The notes below the pieces were generated by a model. It searched no databases. It was not told the origin of the DNA and saw nothing but the letters and a program-made list of their open reading frames with translations. 18,042 nt of DNA from Chthoniobacterales bacterium (lineage in GTDB: Bacteria; Verrucomicrobiota; Verrucomicrobiia; Chthoniobacterales; UBA10450): the NCBI GenBank assembly GCA_013695925.1, contig JACCZO010000194.1:1-18042 (forward strand), written 5' to 3'. Shown piece after piece: positions 11,808-18,042 of the stretch. The stretch's first letter is position 1; each line of letters starts with the position of its first letter. The translations under genes and the position numbers were made by a program.

Positions 11808-14800
11808 CTAGCCTTTCGCCGCCGCCTTCTCCTTGACCACGGTCGAGCCGGGCCGCCGGACCAGAAATTCGTCGCGGTAGCGCGGCGTTTCTTCCGGCGC
11901 GAAGCCGTGGCGCATGATGTTCTCGGTAACGATGCGCGGGATGAGGAATTGGAGCAGGTAGTCGCCGCCGCCGGCTTTGGTGCCGCCGCCGCTCATCTTG
12001 AATCCGCCAAACGGATGCCGCCCGACGACGGCGCCGGTGCAGGAGCGGTTCACATAGACGTTGCCGGCGACGAGCTCGGCTTTGATGCGCTCGATGTTGG
12101 CCGGGCTGCGGGAGAAAAAGCCGGCGGTGAGGGCGTAGTCGGTGCCGTTCGCGACCTCGAGCGCTTCGTCGAGATCGCCCACTTTGAGCACGCTCAGGAC
12201 GGGGCCGAAGATTTCTTCGCGCGCCAGGCGGTGGGCCGGTTTCACGTCGGTGAAGATGGTCGGCGGAATGAAGTAACCCTCGTTAGGCACGTTCTTCGCC
12301 TGGTAGGCGAGGGTCGCTTCCTTTTTGCCGGCTTCGATCGTTTCCAGGATGCGCTGGTAGGCGGTCTCGTCGATCACCGGGCCAACGGTAATGCCGGGCT
12401 GTTCCGGGTTGCCGACCCGGAGGCTATCGGTGGCGGCGAGCAGACGTTTCATCACCCGATCGTAGTTTTCTTCCATCACTATGAGCCGGGAAAGGGCGGA
12501 GCATTTCTGTCCTTGGTAACCGAAGGCGGAGTAGATCGAGTCGACGATCGTCTCGTCGAGGTCGGCGTCGGAATCGACGATGACAGCGTTCTTGCCGCCC
12601 ATCTCGCAAATGACGCGCTTAAGTTCGCGCTGGCCGGGCTGGGTTTGCCCGGCGGCTTTCCAGATGTGCAGGCCGACTTCGCGCGAACCGGTGAAGGCGA
12701 TGAGGTCGACGTCCTTGTGATTGACGAGGTGCTCGCCAATGACGGCGCCGTCGCCATTTAAAAGATTGAGCACGCCGCGCGGCACGCCGGCTTCCTCAAA
12801 CATCTCCATCAGGAGCGCGCCGCAGATGGCGGATTGCTCGGCCGGCTTCATGAGAACGGTGTTGCCGGTGACGAGTGCCGCCGAAACCATCCCGCAAAGA
12901 ATCGCGATCGGGAAATTCCAGGGCGCGATGACGAGCGCGACGCCGCGCCCCCAGTAGTGCTGATAGTTTTCCTCACCCGCGACGTGCTGGGTGAGGCGCG
13001 GCCGGCCAAGAATGCGCATTTGCTGCGCGTAGAAGAGGAGAAAATCCATCGCCTCGCGGATGTCGCCGTCGGCTTCCTCCCAGGCTTTGCCAACTTCGAA
13101 AACTTCCACCGCGCAAAGCTCGAAGCGCCGCCGCGCCATGATCGCTGCCACCCGCTCTAGCAACTGCGCGCGATGCTCGACCGAGGTGCGCGACCACTTG
13201 TCGAACGCGCCCCGGGCGGCGCCGAGCGCGCGCTCCGCCTCGGGGATGCCGGCTTCGACCACGCTGCCCACGATTTCGTTAGGCTGGCTCGGGTTGAGCG
13301 ACGACATCCATTTCCCGGTCGTGACTTTCTCTCCGTTGATCGTGAGCGGATACTGCCGGCCGAAACGTCCGCGCACTTCGCGCAACGCGGTCTTCATTTG
13401 CTCCTGCGCCTGGCGATGAACGAAGTTGATCACGGGCGCGTTCTCGTAGGTATCGCCGGGTGGGGTATCGACGCTGAAACCGTCCGCCGAATGATATTGG
13501 CCCGGCTCGAGCGTCGACTCGGGCTCGCTTGTGATCAGCTCGTTCGGGTCGCGCAGGAGCTGGGCGACGGATTGATTGTCGGCAAATTTCGCGCGCAAAA
13601 ATCCTTCGTTGGAAGTGTTCTCGAGCAGGCGCCTAACGAGATAAGACATTCCTGGGAGCAGTTCGCCGACCGGCGAATATTCGCGCACCCGGTAACCCAT
13701 CTCGACCAGCGCGCGCTTGATCGGTCCCGCCATTCCATAGAGGAGCTGAAACTCGAACCGGCTCTGGTCGATCCCGAGTTCCTCCGCATAGGACATTGCG
13801 TAGGCAATGCTGCGCACGTTGTGCGAACCGAAGGCGGCGGTTACGATCGATTCGTTCTCGAGCAAGATCCGGCTGCAGGTTTCGAAACAGGCGTCGCTCT
13901 CCGGCTTTTGCAGAAAGACCGGGCAGGCCCAGCCGTTCTGTTGCGCGATAATTTTCTCGTAATCCCAATAGGCGCCTTTCACGAGCCGGACCGCGAAGCG
14001 CGTGCCGCGCTTGCGTCCCCAGTCGATCAGGTCGCGCAGGTCACGCTCGGCATCGCGCAGATAGGCCTGGATGACGATGCCCACGTGCGGCCAAGCTGTG
14101 AATTCCGGCTCGGTAAAGAGCTGCTTGAAGAGGTCGAGGGTGCTGTTCTTCTGGGCGTAGCTCTCCATGTCGAAATTGACGAACGCGCCCACTTCTTTCG
14201 CCCGGCGCAGGATGGGGCGAAGCTTGGGGGCGAGATGCGCGATCGCTTCCTCCGGCGCGGCCGGGTCCATCTGGGAATAAAAGGCCGAGATCTTGAGCGA
14301 GAGATTAACGACCGGAAAGAGCTCGCTGTTTTTGCCTAACGGATCGGTCCACCCGCGCGCTTCGCGCGACAAGGTGTCGAGCAATTCCATCGCCCGGGCG
14401 GCGTATTCGTCCGCTTCCGTTTCGCTCACGACCGCTTCGCCTAACAAATCCACGGTGAAGCCGATGTCCTGTTTCCGCTTCTTGCGCAGCGTCTTCATCA
14501 CATCGCTCCCGTCCTTCCCGGCGATGAACTGGCGCGCCATGCCGGAGACGTTGCGCCGCAGGATAAACGCGGTCAGCCAGGGGAAAATGCCGGCTGCTTT
14601 TAAACCGGTCTGCATCATCGGGATGAAGGAATCCATTCCGCGAAAATATTCTCGCAGGTGAGTGACGATGTCGCTCGAACGGCGGAGGGAAGCGAGCACG
14701 TCGACGAAGCGAAACATCTGCACCTTGAAGGCCTCGTCCTGCATCGAGAAAGCCATCATCTTCTGGTAGAAGCCGGCTTTGCTAAAAATCGATTCGGGAT

Positions 14801-14864
14801 GTTGATCGACCAGTTCGAAAATCCGTTGGCCGCGCCGTTCGACGGCGGATTGCAGGGCACTCAT
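11808..14864 (-). CDS. putA: Bifunctional proline dehydrogenase / glutamate semialdehyde dehydrogenase
   Basis: Oxidises proline to glutamate in two steps: FAD-dependent proline dehydrogenase, then NAD-dependent glutamate-gamma-semialdehyde dehydrogenase. The 1018-residue product starts directly with helical sequence (FELVDQHPESIFSKAGFYQK) and lacks the ribbon-helix-helix DNA-binding domain of enterobacterial PutA. The flavin barrel contains VNLSLKISAFYSQMDP, VNFDMESYAQK, RLVKGAYWDYE and RFEFQLLYGM. The dehydrogenase part has VIAPWNFPIAI, FTGSREVG, general base Glu754 (ICEMGGKN), nucleophile Cys788 (GQKCSALSR), EEIFGPVLSV and HPFGGFKMSGGGTKAGG. The E-to-C spacing of 34 is standard. It ends in KEKAAAKG. 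Four CGTTAGG motifs lie inside. No proline transporter gene is next to it. A short copy of its 3' end lies at 10874-10953. Confidence 0.95.
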   Translation of the reverse strand: MSALQSAVERRGQRIFELVDQHPESIFSKAGFYQKMMAFSMQDEAFKVQMFRFVDVLASLRRSSDIVTHLREYFRGMDSFIPMMQTGLKAAGIFPWLTAFILRRNVSGMARQFIAGKDGSDVMKTLRKKRKQDIGFTVDLLGEAVVSETEADEYAARAMELLDTLSREARGWTDPLGKNSELFPVVNLSLKISAFYSQMDPAAPEEAIAHLAPKLRPILRRAKEVGAFVNFDMESYAQKNSTLDLFKQLFTEPEFTAWPHVGIVIQAYLRDAERDLRDLIDWGRKRGTRFAVRLVKGAYWDYEKIIAQQNGWACPVFLQKPESDACFETCSRILLENESIVTAAFGSHNVRSIAYAMSYAEELGIDQSRFEFQLLYGMAGPIKRALVEMGYRVREYSPVGELLPGMSYLVRRLLENTSNEGFLRAKFADNQSVAQLLRDPNELITSEPESTLEPGQYHSADGFSVDTPPGDTYENAPVINFVHRQAQEQMKTALREVRGRFGRQYPLTINGEKVTTGKWMSSLNPSQPNEIVGSVVEAGIPEAERALGAARGAFDKWSRTSVEHRAQLLERVAAIMARRRFELCAVEVFEVGKAWEEADGDIREAMDFLLFYAQQMRILGRPRLTQHVAGEENYQHYWGRGVALVIAPWNFPIAILCGMVSAALVTGNTVLMKPAEQSAICGALLMEMFEEAGVPRGVLNLLNGDGAVIGEHLVNHKDVDLIAFTGSREVGLHIWKAAGQTQPGQRELKRVICEMGGKNAVIVDSDADLDETIVDSIYSAFGYQGQKCSALSRLIVMEENYDRVMKRLLAATDSLRVGNPEQPGITVGPVIDETAYQRILETIEAGKKEATLAYQAKNVPNEGYFIPPTIFTDVKPAHRLAREEIFGPVLSVLKVGDLDEALEVANGTDYALTAGFFSRSPANIERIKAELVAGNVYVNRSCTGAVVGRHPFGGFKMSGGGTKAGGGDYLLQFLIPRIVTENIMRHGFAPEETPRYRDEFLVRRPGSTVVKEKAAAKG

Positions 14865-14940
14865 GCGGCGAGGATAAAGCGGGGCGCGGCTTTCGGCAAA
14901 GCGGGCGGCGGAAAGCGCCGGACTGCGCCTCTTTCTCCGC

Positions 14941-15023
14941 TGTAGCGTGCGCTGTCTTCAGCGCAAAAACCCCGTCACGCAAGTGCAGGAGCGTCCGGAT
15001 CCGCTGAGACAGCGGACGCTACA
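14941..15023. repeat. 83-bp REP-pair element
   Basis: The left end TGTAGCGTGCGCTGTCTTCA (14941-14960, then GCGCA) and the right end (15000-15023, ending GGACGCTACA) are inverted repeats. Stem GCGCTG/CAGCGC on the left is CCGCTG/CAGCGG on the right, so the difference keeps each hairpin paired. GTAG at 14942-14945 is the foot. The element lies between the divergent putA and threonine aldolase genes. Confidence 0.75.
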
Positions 15024-15111
15024 CCGCCAATCGAGGCGGCCTTTTCTGACGAACAGGCTTTTCGTTAGGCCGGTTGCCGCCGCGCGGATTGTCGCTTAGG
15101 GATTTCTCCCG

Positions 15112-16149
15112 ATGCCGACGAGCGACCGCCACGATTTCGCGAGCGACAACACTTCCGCCATTTGTCCGGAGGCCTGGGCCGCGCTGGCCGAGGCGAATCA
15201 GGGCGCTGAGGTTTCCTACGGCGACGACCGCTGCACCGAGAAAGTCCGCGCCCAGGTGCGGGAAATTTTCGAGACCGATTGCGAGACCTTCATCGTCTTC
15301 AACGGCACGGCCGCCAACTCGCTCGCCCTGGCCCAGCTTTGTCAGCCTTTTCATAGCGTGCTTTGTCATGAGCGCGCGCACATCGAGACGGACGAATGCG
15401 GCGCGCCCGAATTTTTCTCAGGCGGCGCCAAGCTGCTGCCGGTCGGCGGAAAGAACGGCAAGATCGATCTCGCGTTGGCCGCTGCCATCCTCGCGCAGCA
15501 TCGCGATGTGCACTCGGCCAAGGTCCGCGCGCTCAGCCTGGCCCAGGCGACGGAAATGGGAACGGTCTATTCGCCTAACGAGATGGAGGCGGTCGCGGCG
15601 CTGGCCTTGGAACACGCGCTCTTTCTCCACCTCGACGGCGCGCGTTTCGCCAACGCCGTGGCGTCGTTAGGCTGCGCGCCCCGGGAAATCACTTGGGAAC
15701 GCGGGGTACAGGTCCTCTCCTTCGGTGGAACCAAGAACGGCCTCGCCGCGGGCGAGCTGGTCGTCTTTTTCGATCGCGCGCTGGCGCGGGAGTTCGATTA
15801 CCGGGTAAAACAAGGCGGGCAACTGGCCTCGAAGACGCGCTTCCTCGCCGCGCCCTGGACCGGTCTGCTAGCGAATGACGTCTGGCTAAAAAACGCGCGC
15901 CAGGCCAATGAAATGGCCCGTTTGCTCGAAGAAAAACTATGCGCCGCGGGCGGCCGGCTCGCTTTTCCGCGCGAGGCAAACGCGCTCTTCCTCCACCTCC
16001 CCAACGACATCGCGGAGAAGATGCAGGCGCGCGGCTGGCATTTCTACAAATTCCTGGAACCGGATGTCTATCGCTTGATGTGCTCGTGGTCGACGACCAC
16101 CGCCGGCGTGGAAGCGTTCGCGACGGATTTTCAAGCCGCGTCCGCATGA
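15112..16149 (+). CDS. ltaE: Low-specificity L-threonine aldolase
   Basis: PLP enzyme that cleaves L-threonine or L-allo-threonine to glycine and acetaldehyde. The 345-residue product has the family pattern FASDNTSAICPEAWAAL, VSYGDDRCTEKV, FNGTAANSLAL, CHERAHIETDECGAPEFFSG, FLHLDGARFANAVASLG and the PLP-binding Lys208 in LSFGGTKNG. The tail MCSWSTTTAGVEAFATDF is also typical. Length is normal. AGGGA (15098-15102) nine bases before the ATG is a usable ribosome site. The stop overlaps the hrpB start as ATGA, so the two are translationally coupled. Two CGTTAGG motifs lie 91 bp apart (15574 and 15665), in opposite orientation. Stereospecificity cannot be told from sequence. Confidence 0.9.
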   Translation: MPTSDRHDFASDNTSAICPEAWAALAEANQGAEVSYGDDRCTEKVRAQVREIFETDCETFIVFNGTAANSLALAQLCQPFHSVLCHERAHIETDECGAPEFFSGGAKLLPVGGKNGKIDLALAAAILAQHRDVHSAKVRALSLAQATEMGTVYSPNEMEAVAALALEHALFLHLDGARFANAVASLGCAPREITWERGVQVLSFGGTKNGLAAGELVVFFDRALAREFDYRVKQGGQLASKTRFLAAPWTGLLANDVWLKNARQANEMARLLEEKLCAAGGRLAFPREANALFLHLPNDIAEKMQARGWHFYKFLEPDVYRLMCSWSTTTAGVEAFATDFQAASA

Positions 16150-18042
16150 CGCCACGCGATCTTCCGATCTACGAACTCGAGAACGAGATCGTGCGATCGC
16201 TCGGCGCTCGTCCGCGCCTGATCCTGCAGGCGCCGACCGGCTCGGGTAAATCCACCCAGGTTCCGCAGATGCTCCTCGACCGCGGCCTGCTGGGCGAGGG
16301 CGAAGTGGTCGTTCTGCAGCCGCGCCGGATCGCCACTCGCATGCTCGCCCGCCGCGTCGCGGCGGAACGCAAGGGCCGGCTGGGCGACGAAGTAGGCTAC
16401 CAGATTCGTTTTGAAAAGGTCGCCTCGCGCCAGACGCGCATTCGTTTCGTGACCGAGGGGATCTTGCTTCGCCAACTTCTCCAGGATCCGGAATTGCGCG
16501 GCGTGGCGGCGATTCTTTTCGATGAATTTCACGAGCGCCATCTCTACGGCGACATCACGCTCGCGCGCACCTTGCAGCTGCAGGAGACGACGCGCCCCGA
16601 TCTCAAACTCGTCGTCATGTCGGCCACGCTCGAGTCCGACAAGCTGGGAAAATATCTCGCGCCCTGCCCGATCCTCACTTCGAGCGGACGGATGCACCCG
16701 GTCGCGATTGAATACCTAACGAAACCGGTCCGGGGCGAAAATTATCCGATCTGGGACCTGGGAACAGACGAGCTCGAGCGTCTCGCCGCACAGACGGAAG
16801 GCGATGTCCTTATTTTCATGCCGGGAAGATATGAAATCACGAGGACCATAGCCGCATTGGGCGCTTCGCGGGTGAGCGACCGCTTTATCGCTCTGCCGCT
16901 CTACAGCGAGCTGCCGCCGGCGGAACAGGATGCCGCTCTCGCGCCCGCCGCCAAGCGCAAAGTGATCGTGGCCACGAACGTGGCGGAAACTTCCCTGACC
17001 ATCGACGGCGTGCGGGTCGTGATCGACAGCGGGCTGGCGCGAATCGCGCGCTTCGATCCCCGGCGTGGCATCAACACCCTCTTCATCGAAAAAATCAGCC
17101 GCGCCTCGGCTGATCAGCGCGCGGGCCGTGCCGGACGGACCGCGCCCGGGCACTGCCTGCGGCTTTGGACCGAGAGCGAACATCTCGAGCGCGCGGTGCA
17201 GGAACTGCCGGAAGTGAAACGGCTCGATCTGGCGGAAGTCGTGCTGACTTTGAAAGGGAGCGGGATCGAGGACATCGCGGGTTTCCGCTGGCTCGAGCCG
17301 CCGGAGCCAAAAGCGCTCGAAAACGCCCAACAGCTCCTGACCGATCTCGGCGCAATTTACGCACGCCGCGAAAGCTTTCCGGGGAGCGCGGGCGGGGCGC
17401 CCGCGCTCCCCGGAAGAGCCTCCGCGATCACGCCGTTAGGCCGGCGCATGCTCGCTTTCCCGGTGCACCCGCGCTATGCGCGCATGCTGCTGGCAGCCCA
17501 AGAGCAGAAGTGCGTCCGCGGGATTGCGCTCATCGCCGCGCTCACCCAGGGCCGCAATCTCCTCAGGCGCCCGGAAGGAAAACAAATGCGCGACGAGCGC
17601 GAAGATTTTCTCGGCGGCGAAGACGAATCCGATCTCTTCATTCTGCTGCGCGCCTTTCGTTTCGCGGAGAAGAACAACTTCGATCCGCGGCGGTGCGCAC
17701 AGCTCGGAGTAAACGCCGGTGCGGCGCGCGAGGCGGGCCAGCTTTGGGAGCAATTCCTCTCCATCGCCAAGGCCGAGGGACTCGACACCGCAGAGCGTGA
17801 AGCCGAGCCCGGCGCGATCGCGCGCTGCGTTCTCGCCGGGTTTCCCGACCAAGTCGCGGTGCGGTTCGACGAGGGCACGCTCCGCTGCGCCCTCGTGCAC
17901 AACCGCCGTGGCGTCCTGGCGCGCGAAAGCGTCGTCCATCGCGCCCGGCTCCTCACCGCCTCGGAAATTCGCGAGATCGAATCGAGTGACGGCGAGCGCC
18001 AGGTGCTTCTCACCCTCGCGACCGCAATCAAGATGGAATGGC
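16146..18042 (+). CDS. hrpB: ATP-dependent DExH helicase HrpB, 5' part
   Basis: DEAH/DExH-type RNA helicase of the HrpB family; its cellular job is poorly known in most bacteria. The frame is open to the window end with 632 codons visible of about 820 usual. Motifs in order: APTGSGKSTQVPQ (Lys35), PRRIATRMLARR, TEGILLR, DEFHER (126-131), VMSATLES, ATNVAETSLTIDGV and DQRAGRAGRTAPG. After the helicase core come ITPLGRRMLAFPVHPRYARML and RFAEKNNFDPRRC, typical of HrpB. Between LTDLGAIYARRE and ASAITPLG about 13 residues (SFPGSAGGAPALPG) are encoded by a perfect REP hairpin, where relatives have a short turn. The insert keeps the frame. It overlaps the threonine aldolase stop by four bases. Confidence 0.92.
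   Translation, partial: MTPRDLPIYELENEIVRSLGARPRLILQAPTGSGKSTQVPQMLLDRGLLGEGEVVVLQPRRIATRMLARRVAAERKGRLGDEVGYQIRFEKVASRQTRIRFVTEGILLRQLLQDPELRGVAAILFDEFHERHLYGDITLARTLQLQETTRPDLKLVVMSATLESDKLGKYLAPCPILTSSGRMHPVAIEYLTKPVRGENYPIWDLGTDELERLAAQTEGDVLIFMPGRYEITRTIAALGASRVSDRFIALPLYSELPPAEQDAALAPAAKRKVIVATNVAETSLTIDGVRVVIDSGLARIARFDPRRGINTLFIEKISRASADQRAGRAGRTAPGHCLRLWTESEHLERAVQELPEVKRLDLAEVVLTLKGSGIEDIAGFRWLEPPEPKALENAQQLLTDLGAIYARRESFPGSAGGAPALPGRASAITPLGRRMLAFPVHPRYARMLLAAQEQKCVRGIALIAALTQGRNLLRRPEGKQMRDEREDFLGGEDESDLFILLRAFRFAEKNNFDPRRCAQLGVNAGAAREAGQLWEQFLSIAKAEGLDTAEREAEPGAIARCVLAGFPDQVAVRFDEGTLRCALVHNRRGVLARESVVHRARLLTASEIREIESSDGERQVLLTLATAIKMEW
17377..17415. repeat. Perfect 39-bp REP hairpin inside hrpB
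   Basis: Arms of 18 bp (17377-17394 and 17398-17415) pair perfectly around a GGG loop; the left arm starts TTCCGGGGAGCGCGGG. The start TTCCGGGGAGC is shared with the left end of element B (7767-7777), GGAG foot included. It encodes roughly residues 411-423 of HrpB in frame. Confidence 0.85.

Larger units (their letters stand above)
747..17440. other. Dispersed 7-mer CGTTAGG, 23 copies (uptake-sequence-like)
   Basis: Plus orientation starts: 747, 1584, 2126, 5572, 6156, 8050, 9484, 10112, 11091, 12281, 13277, 15063, 15665, 17434. Minus orientation (CCTAACG) starts: 964, 3967, 4006, 5425, 5983, 13632, 14335, 15574, 16715. T precedes in 19 of 23 and C follows in 17 of 23; 13 are full TCGTTAGGC. 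Nineteen lie in coding sequence, one overlaps a stop codon, three are intergenic; none is in a REP element. They are read in several frames (for example SLG, PN, VR, LT), so protein selection does not explain them. My base-composition estimate is about two copies, assuming about 63% G+C. Confidence 0.75.

Noticed and set aside
11568..12761. Long plus-strand open frame opposite putA
   Set aside because: It lies antisense to the well-supported aldehyde dehydrogenase domain; its protein is Arg/Gly/Ala-rich without any family motif, as expected of GC-rich shadow frames.
13173..14339. Long plus-strand open frame opposite the proline dehydrogenase part
   Set aside because: Antisense shadow of putA with no recognisable domain or ribosome site.
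1..18042. tRNA or rRNA genes
   Set aside because: I saw no cloverleaf with a conserved T-loop and no rRNA-like segment while reading both strands; short or odd RNAs could be missed by eye.

Overview
The window is GC-rich (I estimate about 63% G+C) bacterial chromosome. Genes are densely packed, switch strand often and form few operons. The style of the proteins points to a soil-type Verrucomicrobiota, for example the Chthoniobacterales/Spartobacteria group. Relevant features are the QueD variant, the bifunctional PutA without an N-terminal DNA-binding domain, the Npt-like permease and the secreted nucleoredoxin-like protein. This assignment is an inference from family resemblance; the window has no rRNA or other phylogenetic marker.

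Layout. 1-1251: 3' part of comEC (DNA uptake channel), convergent with trmB (1221-1838). 1839-2127: spacer with an inverted repeat. 2128-2772: secreted thioredoxin-like protein, divergent from queD (2857-3222). 3223-3323: hairpin array. 3324-4205: HAD phosphatase. 4283-4978: class I glutamine amidotransferase (peptidase C26). 5027-5191: very basic 54-residue protein missed by a length cut-off. 5218-5387: 170-bp REP-type inverted element. 5411-6340: lone ABC ATPase. 6402-7712: MFS/nucleotide-transporter-like permease. 7741-8004: REP cluster. 8005-9188: exported NAD-dependent epimerase with a 1-base frameshift. 9314-9427: IS110 transposase remnant. 9616-10848: fosmidomycin-resistance-type MFS pump. 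10874-11656: displaced copy of the putA 3' end next to a PemK/MazF toxin-antitoxin pair whose toxin is frameshifted. 11808-14864: putA. 14941-15023: short REP pair. 15112-16149: threonine aldolase. 16146 to the end: hrpB helicase, incomplete, with a REP hairpin inside its coding sequence.

Two layers overlie the genes. First, the 7-mer CGTTAGG (best 9-mer TCGTTAGGC) occurs 23 times on the two strands, about one per 0.8 kb, mostly inside unrelated genes and in different reading frames; about two would be expected from base composition. Density, dispersion and lack of strong strand bias resemble DNA uptake sequences of naturally transformable bacteria, and comEC lies in the same window. This is the best candidate here for something undescribed. 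Second, there are many REP-like palindromes with a GTAG or GGAG foot and very variable stems, arranged as inverted pairs; one lies inside hrpB.

The genes are mostly independent housekeeping functions: tRNA modification (trmB, queD), proline catabolism (putA), glycine/threonine metabolism and transport. The toxin-antitoxin pair, IS remnant, putA remnant and REP cluster make 7.7-11.8 kb the most rearranged part. Both frameshifts fall in short homopolymers, so sequencing or assembly error must be considered.
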